Assembly: GCF_902497745.1 (NCBI RefSeq)
Contig: NZ_CABVHJ010000002.1
Location: 186,001-250,000 of the forward strand
DNA: 64,000 bases
Origin: Pseudomonas fluorescens
Lineage (GTDB): Bacteria; Pseudomonadota; Gammaproteobacteria; Pseudomonadales; Pseudomonadaceae
Direction: 5' to 3'
Below the pieces are notes generated by a model that worked only from the letters and a program-made list of their open reading frames with translations, ran no database searches and was not told the DNA's origin. A program made the position numbers and the translations under genes. Positions 34,354 through 43,360 of the stretch are shown piece by piece (the first letter of the stretch is position 1; each line of letters begins with the position of its first letter).

Positions 34354-35412
34354 ATGGAAACGTTCCAGAGTCCGTTGAAACAACAGAACATCGGCTTTCG
34401 CCCATCCACCGTGATGTCGGGCCACGAACGGGTGGTGCGGGTGGCGTTTATCCTGCTCGATCATTTTTCGTTGACGACCCTTTCAACGGCGATGGATGCC
34501 TTGGCCACTGGAAACCTGATCAACGGCGAGACGATTTACCAGGTGTCGACCTACTCACTGCAGGGCGGGCTGGTTGAAAGCGATATCGGCGTGTCGCTGG
34601 CCTCGCAAAGGCTAGTCGCAGAAGGTTTCAGTCATGATGCGGTGATTGTCGTCGGAGGCCAGCGTGTGAGGCTCGCCACGCAGCCAGTGCTGCGCCGAGT
34701 GCTCAAGAAGTCGGCGAACAAAGGGATTGTTGCCGGTTGCTGGAATGCCGCGTTTTATCTGGCCGATGCCGGTTTGCTCGAGGCGGGGGACTTTGCTTGT
34801 CACAGCGACAGCTGCGGCCTGATTCATGAATATTTCCCGCAGTTGAAGGTATCGACTCGCGAGTTTATTTGCACACAGCGCCGGGCCACTTGCGCCAACG
34901 CTCATTCGGCGCTGGATATGACCCTGGCGATCATGCAGGAACTGGGCGCGCGCAACGATGCGGCACTGGTCGATGAAATAAAACGGGTTCACCAGTCTGG
35001 ACACCTTCAACCGAAGACTGCCGACAGTCTCCGCTGTTCAGCGATTCCCAAGCCTTTGAACATCGCGCTCGACTTGATGGAACAAAACATTGAGGAGCCG
35101 TTGGAAATTGACGTAATCGCCAGTCAGGTCGGCGTGTCACGCCGGCAACTGGAAAGACGGTTTGCCCGCTATCTCAATGCCGCACCCAATCGCTACTACC
35201 TGGAACTGCGTTTGACTCGGGCGCGGCAACTGATTGTGCAAAGTGATCGTTCATTGACCGATGTGGCACTGGCCACCGGGTTTGTCAGTTATCCGCACTT
35301 CTATAAACGCTTCAAGGACTTGTTCGGCTTACCGCCCATGACCTTCAGGGACTATTACTACGCCAACGACCATGCCAGTAGCGGACGTTACGCCGTGGCG
35401 GCCAGTTTTTAA
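34354..35412 (+). CDS. GlxA-type AraC-family regulator (DJ-1/PfpI + HTH)
   Basis: This 352-residue protein has an N-terminal class I glutamine-amidotransferase/DJ-1-like domain (VRVAFILLDHFSLTTLSTAMDAL, later GIVAGCWNAAFYLADAGLLE with the nucleophile-like Cys). The C-terminus is an AraC double HTH (IEEPLEIDVIASQVGVSRRQLERRFARYLNAAPNRYYLELRLTRARQLI). This is the architecture of GbdR, CdhR and SouR, regulators of betaine, carnitine and sarcosine catabolism in Pseudomonas. It lies between the betaine-type importer and the oxidative enzyme genes and is their likely activator. Two direct GCGTGCGTT repeats 20 bp apart lie just downstream, before the FAD enzyme gene. Confidence 0.93.
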   Translation: METFQSPLKQQNIGFRPSTVMSGHERVVRVAFILLDHFSLTTLSTAMDALATGNLINGETIYQVSTYSLQGGLVESDIGVSLASQRLVAEGFSHDAVIVVGGQRVRLATQPVLRRVLKKSANKGIVAGCWNAAFYLADAGLLEAGDFACHSDSCGLIHEYFPQLKVSTREFICTQRRATCANAHSALDMTLAIMQELGARNDAALVDEIKRVHQSGHLQPKTADSLRCSAIPKPLNIALDLMEQNIEEPLEIDVIASQVGVSRRQLERRFARYLNAAPNRYYLELRLTRARQLIVQSDRSLTDVALATGFVSYPHFYKRFKDLFGLPPMTFRDYYYANDHASSGRYAVAASF

Positions 35413-35414
35413 AA

Positions 35415-35438
35415 CAAACAGTCAATCGTCACTGTTTG
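35415..35438 (+). terminator. Hairpin after the AraC gene
   Basis: CAAACAGT (35415-35422) pairs perfectly with ACTGTTTG (35431-35438) directly after the stop at 35412. No long T-run is present. It could equally be an operator. Confidence 0.5.
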
Positions 35439-35478
35439 CGCAAGTGCCAGTTTTACAAGTTTCCGGATCAACGCCACT

Positions 35479-35507
35479 GCGTGCGTTCGCTTTGTGCCGC
35501 GTGCGTT
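35479..35507 (+). promoter_or_regulatory. Two direct GCGTGCGTT repeats, candidate AraC-family operator
   Basis: GCGTGCGTT occurs at 35479-35487 and 35499-35507, 20 bp start to start (two helical turns), about 30-60 bp before the FAD oxidoreductase gene. AraC-family proteins bind such tandem direct half-sites. The GlxA-type regulator encoded just upstream is the obvious candidate. Confidence 0.55.
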
Positions 35508-35538
35508 TTGCAACTTCAACGATTAACGGTTCAACACT

Positions 35539-36855
35539 ATGAAAGTCAGTTCATTACCCGCCGATGATGATAGTTGTGGCTGGTTTCACTTGAGCAAGCC
35601 ACGCAGCCCCGAGCCGGCTCACCGTGGGCACCGTTCCGCCCGCTGGGTGATCATCGGTGCCGGCTTCACGGGACTGGCGTGCGCGCGGCAACTGGCGTTG
35701 AATTTCCCCGATGACGAAGTGGTGCTTATCGAAGCGCAGGAGGTCGGACTGGGGCCATCGGGGCGTAATGCCGGTTTTGCCATTGATCTTCCCCATGACA
35801 TTGGCGCTGAGGATTACATCGGTGACATCGCGCTGGCTCGGACCAGTTTGAAACTCAATCTGGCTGGCCAATCGATACTTCGCGAGCTGGTCGATCAATA
35901 CCGCATCGAATGTCAGATGAAAGCCTGCGGCAAATATCAGGCGGCGGTGGAGAACCGCGGTATCGCCGTACTCGACGCCTATCGTCGTGGCCTGGAAAAA
36001 CTCGATCAGCCTTTTCAAATGATTGATGCCGATGAGTTGCCCGAACATCTCGGCACGCGTTTTTACCGTAAGGCGTTGTTCACCCCGGGCGCAGTGTTAT
36101 TGCAACCGTCCGGACTGGTGAAAGGCCTCGCCGATCATCTGCCATCGAACGTCACGCTGTATGAGCGCACACCGATTCTGGAAGTGGAATACGGCACCAA
36201 GACGCTCCTAAAACATGCCCACGGCAGCATCACCGCCGACAAACTGATTCTGGCGAACAACTCGTTCGGTATGCGTTTCGGTTTCCTGCAAGGGCGCATG
36301 TTGCCGATCTACACCTACGCCAGCATTACGCGGCCGCTGACTGCAGAGGAACAGGCGCGCCTGGGCGGCAAACCGTTCTGGGGCGCCATTCCTGCCGATC
36401 CGTTCGGCACCACGGTGCGCCGAACCCCGGATAACCGCCTGCTGATCCGCAACAGTTTCACCTTCAACCCGGATGGTCGCAGCAACCGCAAATACAACGA
36501 GCGCTTCGTGCGCCGGCACAAGGCCTCATTCGATCAGCGCTTCCCGATGTTGCCGGACGTGACGTTCGACTACACCTGGGGCGGCGCCTTGGCCATGTCG
36601 CGCAATCACAACGGTTTCTTCGGTGAACTGGCGCCCAATGTATATGGCGCGCTGGGATGCAACGGTCTAGGCGTCACGCGCGGAACCGTCACCGGCAAGT
36701 TGCTCGCGGACTGGCTGGCGGGGCAGCGTGACCCACTGATTGACTTCCTGTTGCAGGCGCCAGGCCCCAACAGCAACCCGCCAGAACCGTTCCTTTCGCT
36801 TGGGGTGAACATGAACCTCAAGTGGGGGCAGTACCGCGCCGGGAGAGAAAGCTGA
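35539..36855 (+). CDS. FAD-dependent amine/amino-acid oxidoreductase (DAO family, PuuB-like)
   Basis: This 438-residue protein starts its FAD-binding fold at about residue 35 (ARWVIIGAGFTGLACARQLAL, GAGFTG at 40-45). GPSGRNAGFAIDLP follows (conserved R-N-A-G-F of the PuuB/OrdL group). The C-terminal part has GALGCNGLGVTRGTVTGKLLADWLAG. Such enzymes oxidise secondary or primary amines (gamma-glutamylputrescine, sarcosine-like or D-amino acids) to imines. It is first gene of a three-gene set with DapA-family lyase and aldehyde dehydrogenase, following the AraC regulator. It likely oxidises the demethylated amine. Confidence 0.92.
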   Translation: MKVSSLPADDDSCGWFHLSKPRSPEPAHRGHRSARWVIIGAGFTGLACARQLALNFPDDEVVLIEAQEVGLGPSGRNAGFAIDLPHDIGAEDYIGDIALARTSLKLNLAGQSILRELVDQYRIECQMKACGKYQAAVENRGIAVLDAYRRGLEKLDQPFQMIDADELPEHLGTRFYRKALFTPGAVLLQPSGLVKGLADHLPSNVTLYERTPILEVEYGTKTLLKHAHGSITADKLILANNSFGMRFGFLQGRMLPIYTYASITRPLTAEEQARLGGKPFWGAIPADPFGTTVRRTPDNRLLIRNSFTFNPDGRSNRKYNERFVRRHKASFDQRFPMLPDVTFDYTWGGALAMSRNHNGFFGELAPNVYGALGCNGLGVTRGTVTGKLLADWLAGQRDPLIDFLLQAPGPNSNPPEPFLSLGVNMNLKWGQYRAGRES

Positions 36856-36994
36856 GTCTGCGTTGACCGGTCGCTGAAGCGATCACGCTCCTTGTCCTGC
36901 TGCTGTCCTGGAGGCTTGCGCCGCAAATAACCACGATCTGCCCGGCATGCCGTCGGGCGCACGGATTGAACATTGAACCACTGGAGAAAGCGCT

Positions 36995-37897
36995 ATGAAC
37001 TTTGACGGAATTTTTACCCCTGCGATTACCCCGTTGTCCGCTGATGGCCAGATCGACTATTCGGCGTTCTCCGATGTGCTCGAATACCTGATCGAGTCCA
37101 GGGTTCACGGCATCGTTATTGGCGGCTCCACCGGCGAGTATTACGCGCACACCGCCGAGGAACGCGTGGCCGTCGCCGAGCGAGCCAAAGACGTGATCCG
37201 CGGACGTTTGCCGCTGGTCATCGGCACTGGCGGCATTCGTACCGAAGACTCGGTGTACTTCGCCGAAAAGGCCAAGTCCCTGAAAGCGGACGCCATCCTG
37301 GTCGGTTCGCCACCGTATGCCTTGCCCACGCAAAAGGAAATTGCCACCCATGTGCTCGCCGTGGACAAGGCCGCCGGGCTGCCGATCATGCTTTACAACT
37401 ATCCGTCGCGGATGGGCGTGGCGATGGGCGACGAGTTTTTCGAAGCGATTGCCGGCTGCAAGAACATCGCTGCGATCAAGGAAAGTTCGGGCGAGATGGG
37501 CCGCCTGCACCGTCTGGCACATGCCCATCCGTCAATTCAGCTGTCCTGTGGCTGGGATGATCAGGCCCTGGAGTTCTTCGCCTGGGGTGCGCGCAGCTGG
37601 GTTTGTGCAGGCTCGAACTTTATTCCGCGTGAACACATTGCACTCTACGAAGCCTGTGTCCTCGAGAAAAATTTCGATAAGGGTCGGCGGATCATGTCGG
37701 CGATGCTGCCACTGATGGATTTCCTCGAAAGCGGCAAGTTCGTGCAGTCGATCAAACATGGCAGCGAACTCAGTGGCCTGCGTGCCGGCGGGGTCCGAGC
37801 GCCGCTGCAAGCGCTGGAGCCTGCCGAGAAGCAAGCGTTGGAAAGCGTGATCAAAACCCTGCAGAACAACGTCGCGCGTATCGTCGAGGAGGCTTGA
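36995..37897 (+). CDS. DapA-family lyase/deaminase (class I aldolase fold)
   Basis: This 300-residue protein has all DapA-family landmarks: GGSTGEYYAHTAEER (substrate loop), catalytic Tyr134 in LYNYPSRMG, and Schiff-base Lys162 in AAIKESSG. Family members include HypD (pyrroline-4-hydroxy-2-carboxylate deaminase), KDG aldolases and N-acetylneuraminate lyase. Its position between a DAO-family FAD enzyme and an aldehyde dehydrogenase copies the HypO-HypD-HypE triad of hydroxyproline breakdown, which is the main clue to function. It is not the housekeeping dapA: no neighbouring lysine or bamC genes. It overlaps nothing, and ends 1 bp before the ALDH start. Confidence 0.92.
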   Translation: MNFDGIFTPAITPLSADGQIDYSAFSDVLEYLIESRVHGIVIGGSTGEYYAHTAEERVAVAERAKDVIRGRLPLVIGTGGIRTEDSVYFAEKAKSLKADAILVGSPPYALPTQKEIATHVLAVDKAAGLPIMLYNYPSRMGVAMGDEFFEAIAGCKNIAAIKESSGEMGRLHRLAHAHPSIQLSCGWDDQALEFFAWGARSWVCAGSNFIPREHIALYEACVLEKNFDKGRRIMSAMLPLMDFLESGKFVQSIKHGSELSGLRAGGVRAPLQALEPAEKQALESVIKTLQNNVARIVEEA

Positions 37898-37898
37898 A

Positions 37899-39389
37899 AT
37901 GGCAGACCTGCTGAGTAAAGAGCAATACTTCGAACTGGCTGCAAAACTCGAATTTCGCAACCAAGCGTTCATCAACGGCCAGTTCTGCGCCTCCAGATCG
38001 GGCAGGACATTCACCACGACCAACCCGGCCACCGAACAGGTATTGACCGAGATCGCCGCGTGCGATGCCGACGACGTCGATGCCGCCGTCGCCGCTGCGA
38101 AGGAAGCCTTCGATGACGCACGCTGGCATTCACTGGCGCCGTCCGCACGCAAATCGGTATTGCTGCGCTTTGCCCAGTTGCTGGAAGACAACGCCCATGA
38201 ACTGGCGGTGCTGGAAAGTCTCGACAGTGGCAAGCCGATCCGTGAATGCCAGAACATCGACGTGCCGGAAACGATTCATACGTTGCGTTGGCATGCCGAG
38301 CTGATCGACAAGATCTACGATGCTACGGCCCCCGTCGGCTCGGGTGCGGTAACCATGGTGGTGCGCGAACCGATTGGCGTCGTCGGCCTGGTGCTGCCGT
38401 GGAATTTCCCGCTGCTGATGCTCGCCTGGAAAATCGGTCCGTCGCTGGCCGCTGGCTGTTCGATCGTGGTCAAACCGGCCAAGGAAACTACCCTGAGCAC
38501 GTTGCGCGTCGCCGAACTGGCGCATCTGGCGGGGATTCCCGCCGGTGTCTTCAACGTCGTGCCTGGGGGCGGGAAAGAGGCGGGCGAACCGCTGGGGCGT
38601 CACCCGGATGTGGCGATGGTCAGCTTCACCGGTTCAACTGACACCGGGCGACTGTTCCTCAAGTATTCCAGCGAATCGAACCTCAAACGCATCGTGTTGG
38701 AATGTGGCGGCAAGAACCCGGCCGTGGTGATGAATGATGTCGAAGACATCGACCTCGTCGCTCAGCATGTGGTGAACGGCGCGTTCTGGAACATGGGTGA
38801 AAACTGCTCGGCCTCATCGCGTCTGATCGTCCACGCCGACGTCAAGGATGAACTGTTGCAGCGTGTGCAGGTGCATCTGGGCGACTGGAAAATGGGCGAC
38901 CCACTGGACCCGGAAAACCGCCTGGGCTCGATGATCAGCAAGGCGCATTTCGACAAGGTGCGCTCCTACCTTGATGTGGCCCGCGACGAAAAACTGCGTG
39001 TGCTGGTGGGCGGCAAAACCCGCCAGGATATTTTCGTCGAACCCACCATCGTTGATGGCGTGAGCCGCGATAGTCGGCTGTTCCAGGAAGAAATCTTCGG
39101 CCCGGTGCTAAGCGTTACCACCTTCCAGAGCGTTGACGAAGCCATTGAGCTGGCCAACGACACGGCCTACGGCCTGGCGGCATCGGCTTACACCGGCAAC
39201 CTGCGCCATGCCCTGAAACTCTCACGCGGGATTCGCGCCGGGATTGTCACGGTGAACTGCTTCGGTGAGGGCGACGCCTCTACGCCATTCGGCGGCTACA
39301 AGGAGTCGGGGTTCGGCGGGCGCGACAAGTCGATCTGGGCGCACGACCAGTACACTGAAATCAAAACCATCTGGATTGACGCTTCCTGA
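37899..39389 (+). CDS. NAD-dependent aldehyde dehydrogenase (PuuC/BetB-like)
   Basis: This 496-residue full ALDH has LPWNFPLLMLAWKIGPSLAAG, general base E268 (LECGGKNP) and catalytic nucleophile C303 (GENCSASSR). Overall pattern (FLKYSSESNLKRIVLECGGKNP) is closest to gamma-glutamyl-gamma-aminobutyraldehyde and betaine-aldehyde dehydrogenases. It begins 1 nt after the DapA-family gene, so translation is coupled. In this context it should oxidise the aldehyde or semialdehyde released by the lyase, e.g. to 2-oxoglutarate if the pathway is HypODE-like. A terminator hairpin follows. Confidence 0.93.
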   Translation: MADLLSKEQYFELAAKLEFRNQAFINGQFCASRSGRTFTTTNPATEQVLTEIAACDADDVDAAVAAAKEAFDDARWHSLAPSARKSVLLRFAQLLEDNAHELAVLESLDSGKPIRECQNIDVPETIHTLRWHAELIDKIYDATAPVGSGAVTMVVREPIGVVGLVLPWNFPLLMLAWKIGPSLAAGCSIVVKPAKETTLSTLRVAELAHLAGIPAGVFNVVPGGGKEAGEPLGRHPDVAMVSFTGSTDTGRLFLKYSSESNLKRIVLECGGKNPAVVMNDVEDIDLVAQHVVNGAFWNMGENCSASSRLIVHADVKDELLQRVQVHLGDWKMGDPLDPENRLGSMISKAHFDKVRSYLDVARDEKLRVLVGGKTRQDIFVEPTIVDGVSRDSRLFQEEIFGPVLSVTTFQSVDEAIELANDTAYGLAASAYTGNLRHALKLSRGIRAGIVTVNCFGEGDASTPFGGYKESGFGGRDKSIWAHDQYTEIKTIWIDAS

Positions 39390-39413
39390 TAGTGCCTTGA
39401 CGCAACAAATCAC

Positions 39414-39448
39414 ATCGCCCCGACCACTGAATTGAGTAGCGGGGCGAT
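39414..39448 (+). terminator. Terminator of the FAD-DapA-ALDH operon
   Basis: ATCGCCCCG (39414-39422) pairs perfectly with CGGGGCGAT (39440-39448), 17-nt loop, 25 nt after the ALDH stop. Confidence 0.65.
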
Positions 39449-39592
39449 TGCCACATACCGTAACCCCATCCATGAGCTGGATGGGTTGGTGGCCACGTCA
39501 GCAGAAAGCTTTCAGTCATCCGCTTTTCGTCAGACATTTTGAACCTAACTCGAAATCGGTTGCTCAACCGGGAAATGTTCGGGGTGGGCGAA

Positions 39593-39841
39593 ATGAACGC
39601 GTTCAAGAATCAACTGACATTCGCACAAGAAACCAGATTACTCGCATTGGCGGCCTGGCAACGTGCACTGGAAAACCTTGAACTGCGCATGGACTGCCCA
39701 GACGCCTATCACGATGAACTGCTGCGCCAATCGGATGAAATGGATCGCTTGGGCATACTCAGTTGGGACGAGTGGCGCGACCTGCGCAGAGAAGCAGACG
39801 TCGCCTACCTGCGCGCAGTCGCTGGAGACGATTACCATTGA
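39593..39841 (+). CDS. Small helical protein of unknown function
   Basis: From the ATG at 39593 it has 82 residues; a longer frame begins at 39539 but its first 18 residues are Arg/Asn-rich with no ribosome site. The sequence (QETRLLALAAWQRALENLELRMDCPDAYHDELLRQSDEMDRLG..DEWRDLRREADVAYLRAV) is predicted to be two or three amphipathic helices with many acidic and Trp residues. It has codon use like its neighbours and sits 62 bp before the ZIP transporter gene, so it may be co-transcribed. I do not recognise the family. Confidence 0.6.
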   Translation: MNAFKNQLTFAQETRLLALAAWQRALENLELRMDCPDAYHDELLRQSDEMDRLGILSWDEWRDLRREADVAYLRAVAGDDYH

Positions 39842-39903
39842 GGTCATGTACGGTCGTTTTGCGGATCCGCTGAATAGATCGAATCAACAAAACAGGAGTT
39901 CCC

Positions 39904-40833
39904 ATGCCCGAGCCGTTGACCTCATCAGCCGCACCCGCTCGCTCCTGGTTCGCCCGATTCTCAGGATCCGGGTGGGGCGGGTGCGTCTTCTGGTCAATTC
40001 TGATCGGCGTGACCGTCTTCCTGCTGATAAGCGGTTATGGCGCCTTCGTCGGAGCCAACAAACAAAATCTGCACTTCGCCTTTATCGGTGGCATGACCGG
40101 CTTCGCTGCGACGGCAATGGGTGCTGTCGTAGCGATCGCGTTGCGAGATATCGCCGCCCGCACCCAAGACATCATGCTCGGCTTCGCCGCCGGAATGATG
40201 CTGGCCGCCAGTTCGTTTTCGCTGATTCTGCCTGGCATCGAAGCGGCTCAGGCGCTTTGCGGTAACCCGTTGCTCGCAGCCTGCGTCGTCGTTGCAGGAT
40301 TGGCATTGGGCGTTGCGCTGATGGTCGGCCTAGATCGTTTCGTGCCTCACGAACACGAGAAAAGCGGACGCCGGGGGCCGGACGCGCAGCGCATCAATCG
40401 TGTCTGGTTGTTCGTTTTGGCAATCACGCTGCATAACCTGCCGGAAGGCATGGCGATTGGCGTGAGCTTCGCCAACGGCGATATGAAGGTGGGACTGCCG
40501 CTGACGACTGCCATCGCCATTCAAGACATTCCCGAAGGTCTGGCAGTCGCCTTGGCATTACGCGTAACCGGCATCTCCGCACTGCGCGCAGCACTGATTG
40601 CGGTGGGTTCGGGGTTGATGGAGCCGATTGGCGCCATTGTCGGACTGGGTATTTCCAGCAGCTTTGCGTTGGGATATCCCATTGCGCTCGGTCTGGCAGC
40701 CGGGGCGATGATTTTTGTGGTGTCCCATGAGGTCATTCCCGAGACCCATCGCAACGGGCATGAGACCCCGGCCACGTTGGGACTGATGCTCGGCTTTGGG
40801 GTGATGATGTTTCTCGATACGGCTTTGGGTTAA
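39904..40833 (+). CDS. ZIP-family metal transporter
   Basis: This 309-residue protein has about eight helices. It carries the metal-site motifs of ZIP proteins: HNLPEGMAIGVSFANGD (helix 4), IQDIPEGLAVALALRVTG (helix 5), plus SHEVIPETHRNGHETPATLG. The variable loop is short with HEHEKSGRR. It imports zinc or another divalent cation through the inner membrane, as ZupT/GufA-like proteins do. Candidate co-gene is the small protein at 39593. No Zur box was found. Confidence 0.93.
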   Translation: MPEPLTSSAAPARSWFARFSGSGWGGCVFWSILIGVTVFLLISGYGAFVGANKQNLHFAFIGGMTGFAATAMGAVVAIALRDIAARTQDIMLGFAAGMMLAASSFSLILPGIEAAQALCGNPLLAACVVVAGLALGVALMVGLDRFVPHEHEKSGRRGPDAQRINRVWLFVLAITLHNLPEGMAIGVSFANGDMKVGLPLTTAIAIQDIPEGLAVALALRVTGISALRAALIAVGSGLMEPIGAIVGLGISSSFALGYPIALGLAAGAMIFVVSHEVIPETHRNGHETPATLGLMLGFGVMMFLDTALG

Positions 40834-40862
40834 TCACGAACCTGACCACTGAAGAGAAACCC

Positions 40863-41822
40863 TCACGCACTGGCTTTAACCTCAGCCTTGACCACTGATT
40901 TACGGTACGTCAGCAAAACGATGCCCGTGACCACAATCACCCCGCCGAAAATCTGTCCTTTGCTGAGCATTTGGTCCAGCACAATCCAGCCCATCAGCAG
41001 CGTTGCCAATGGCTCGATGTTCATGACCGGCGCATTGCGCGGCATGTCGAGGCGAGGCACGGAAATGAACAGGACGATAAAACCTGTGCCGTAGAGCACC
41101 ACCAAAGTGGCGAGGGCCAGCCATCCGGTCGAGGTCGCGGGCAGGTTCAGTCCGCCTGGGAGGGCGCCCGTCAGCCCTGCCAGGTTGACGCTGCTGAACA
41201 CGATGAAAATGGTCAGCAGACTGCGCACCGAGCCACGTACCTGAGACAGCTTGTGGTCGGTGATCCACAGCGCGCAGGCGAACACGCTGGCGGCGCAGAA
41301 CGCGAGCGCGACGCCCGTCAGCCATTGCGCACTGACGTCTGTCGTGGTCGAGAGCCGCCCGGGGACGTCCAGCACAAACACCAGGCCCAGTAGAATCAAG
41401 CCCATCAAGCTCGCAGTGCGTGCGCTCGGTCGCTGGCCACCCAGCGCCCAGGTGAGCAATGCCAGCAGAATTGGGAATACGTTCGCCACCAGCAGGGCCA
41501 GCGCCACTGGCACCCGCGCGACAGCGGAATACAGACACAGACTCTGCGCAGTGATCAGCAACCCCAGCAACAGCTGCCAGCGCCAGGCACCCGCCGGCAA
41601 ACGCAGGCTTTGTCTTTGCCACAGCACCAGGATGGCAAGCACCAGCAAGGTCCCGCCGGAACGCATCAAAATCGCCAGCAACACACCCGCACCATCATCA
41701 AATGCGACTCGCGCCGCCACATGATTGCCGGCAAACGCACAGCCCATGCACAGCAGAATGATTACGGCGAGAAAGCGAGGGAAGGGTGGCGGTACGGTTT
41801 GCGCAGCGGTAGGGCGAGGCAT
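40863..41822 (-). CDS. EamA/DMT-family transporter
   Basis: This 319-residue protein has ten helices in two EamA repeats (first: FLAVIILLCMGCAFAGNHVAARVAFDDGAGVLLAILMRSGG; second: VALAFCAASVFACALWITDHK through MNIEPLATLLMGWIVLDQMLSKGQIFGGVIVVTGIVLLTY). The C-terminal NIEPLATLLMGWIVLDQ motif is typical. It probably exports a metabolite. It is a single gene, convergent with the ZIP gene. The 255-bp gap to 42077 holds one hairpin and no recognised ORF. Confidence 0.92.
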   Translation of the reverse strand: MPRPTAAQTVPPPFPRFLAVIILLCMGCAFAGNHVAARVAFDDGAGVLLAILMRSGGTLLVLAILVLWQRQSLRLPAGAWRWQLLLGLLITAQSLCLYSAVARVPVALALLVANVFPILLALLTWALGGQRPSARTASLMGLILLGLVFVLDVPGRLSTTTDVSAQWLTGVALAFCAASVFACALWITDHKLSQVRGSVRSLLTIFIVFSSVNLAGLTGALPGGLNLPATSTGWLALATLVVLYGTGFIVLFISVPRLDMPRNAPVMNIEPLATLLMGWIVLDQMLSKGQIFGGVIVVTGIVLLTYRKSVVKAEVKASA

Positions 41823-42009
41823 GGCAGATCTCAGGATTGTTAGCCGTTCGAACGACTTGGTTTTTATTGGTTGTCGTACAACTAGCCCGTTTTATCGCAT
41901 TCGGCGACGTCGGGCAATAGACCTGAAAGCGCACAGCTACGCATATGTTCGGCGTTATAGTGGATTTTTACTTATTTGATTAAGTGCAGAGATCGTATGA
42001 CTTGATAGG

Positions 42010-42031
42010 GCAGGGGCGCATCGGCCCCTGC
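42010..42031 (-). terminator. Hairpin downstream of the Old Yellow Enzyme gene
   Basis: GCAGGGGC (42010-42017) pairs perfectly with GCCCCTGC (42024-42031), 6-nt loop. It lies 47 bp beyond the stop at 42078. No U-tract is seen. Confidence 0.55.
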
Positions 42032-42077
42032 TTCCAGGGATTTACACATTCATGAGATGCGAGTGGTCTGCTCCTGC

Positions 42078-43190
42078 TCAAGCATGAAACGGATAATCGA
42101 TGTAGCCACGCTGATCCCCGCCAAAAAAGCTGCCGGGGTCTGGCACGTTGAGCGCCAGACCATCGTGCAGCCGACGCGGCAAGTCCGGGTTGGCCAGGAA
42201 CGGGCGGCCAAACGCGATGATGTCGGCACGATCGGCAATCAGCGCCTGTTCGGCAGATTGCGCATCGTAGCCGCCTGCCAGGATCAGCACGCCGTTCCAC
42301 GTTTTGCGTAACTGGGCAATGATCGCGTCCCAGCGCGGGTCGAAGTTCTCATCTTTGACGGTGCCAACCATCGCTGGCTCGACCAGGTGCAGGTAGGCCA
42401 GATTCCATTGGTTGAGCGCTTCGACGAGGTGGCCGAAGGTGGCCTCCGGGGTGTCATCGCCCATGCCCATGAAACGCCCCATCGGCGTCAGTCTTACGCC
42501 GACCCGTTCGGCACCGACTTCTTCAGCCACGGCCTCAACCACTTCCAGCAGAAATCGCGCACGATTCTCCACGCTGCCGCCATAGGCATCGTCACGCTGG
42601 TTGCTGTTGCTGTTGAGAAACTGATCGAGCAGGTAACCGTTGCCGGCATGGATTTCCACACCGTCCATGCCCGCCTGCAATGCGTTGCGCGCGGCCACCC
42701 GATAGTCCTCGACGATGCCGGCGATTTCCGCGGTTTCCAGCGCGCGCGGCACCGGCACATCACCCCAGACGCCGTTACCGTTTTCATCGACGATAAACGT
42801 CTTGCCAGGCACCGGCAGCGCGCTCGGCGCAACCGGCAGGCCGGCATCGGGTTGAAAACTGGGATGGGAAACCCGACCGACGTGCCACAGCTGCATGAAG
42901 ATCAGGCCGCCGGCCTCATGCACCGCCGCGCTGACGTCACGCCACGCCTCAACTTGCTCAGGACTGTAGATCCCCGGCGTCCAGGCGTAACCCTGAGCCT
43001 GCCGGGAGATTTGCGTGGCCTCGGTGATGATCAGTGCGGCACTGGCCCGTTGGCGGTAGTACTCGGCGTTCATCGGCGTTGGCACATCGCCCGGTTGGCC
43101 GGCACGTGAGCGCGTCAACGGCGCCATCGCCACGCGATGGGCGAGGGTGTAAGGACCGAGTGCGAGGGGTTGGAACAGACGACGAGTCAT
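42078..43190 (-). CDS. Old Yellow Enzyme-type NADH:flavin oxidoreductase (XenB/NemA-like)
   Basis: This 370-residue TIM-barrel flavoprotein matches OYE: MAPLTRSRAGQPGDVPTPMNAEYYRQRA at the start, substrate-binding EIHAGNGYLLDQFLNSNSNQRDDAYGG (His/Asn pair and Tyr proton donor), and LILAGGYDAQSAEQAL for FMN phosphate. It reduces activated alkenes, nitro compounds or quinones with NAD(P)H in the cytoplasm. It is next to the molybdenum hydroxylase cluster on the same strand but separated by 170 bp, and probably serves detoxification. Confidence 0.94.
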   Translation of the reverse strand: MTRRLFQPLALGPYTLAHRVAMAPLTRSRAGQPGDVPTPMNAEYYRQRASAALIITEATQISRQAQGYAWTPGIYSPEQVEAWRDVSAAVHEAGGLIFMQLWHVGRVSHPSFQPDAGLPVAPSALPVPGKTFIVDENGNGVWGDVPVPRALETAEIAGIVEDYRVAARNALQAGMDGVEIHAGNGYLLDQFLNSNSNQRDDAYGGSVENRARFLLEVVEAVAEEVGAERVGVRLTPMGRFMGMGDDTPEATFGHLVEALNQWNLAYLHLVEPAMVGTVKDENFDPRWDAIIAQLRKTWNGVLILAGGYDAQSAEQALIADRADIIAFGRPFLANPDLPRRLHDGLALNVPDPGSFFGGDQRGYIDYPFHA

Positions 43191-43360
43191 GGGTAGCTCC
43201 AGATTTCAATAGAAGGAATTCAAGTGCGGCAGCTGAACCGCGAACCAGTGCCGCTAACTTAACCGCGCTCAGCCGGGCTGATAATCGGTGACCGGCGCTA
43301 CGCTGTTTTGCGCACGGCGCAATGGCGCCCGTGCTCATCAGCGATGAACACGGGCGTGGC

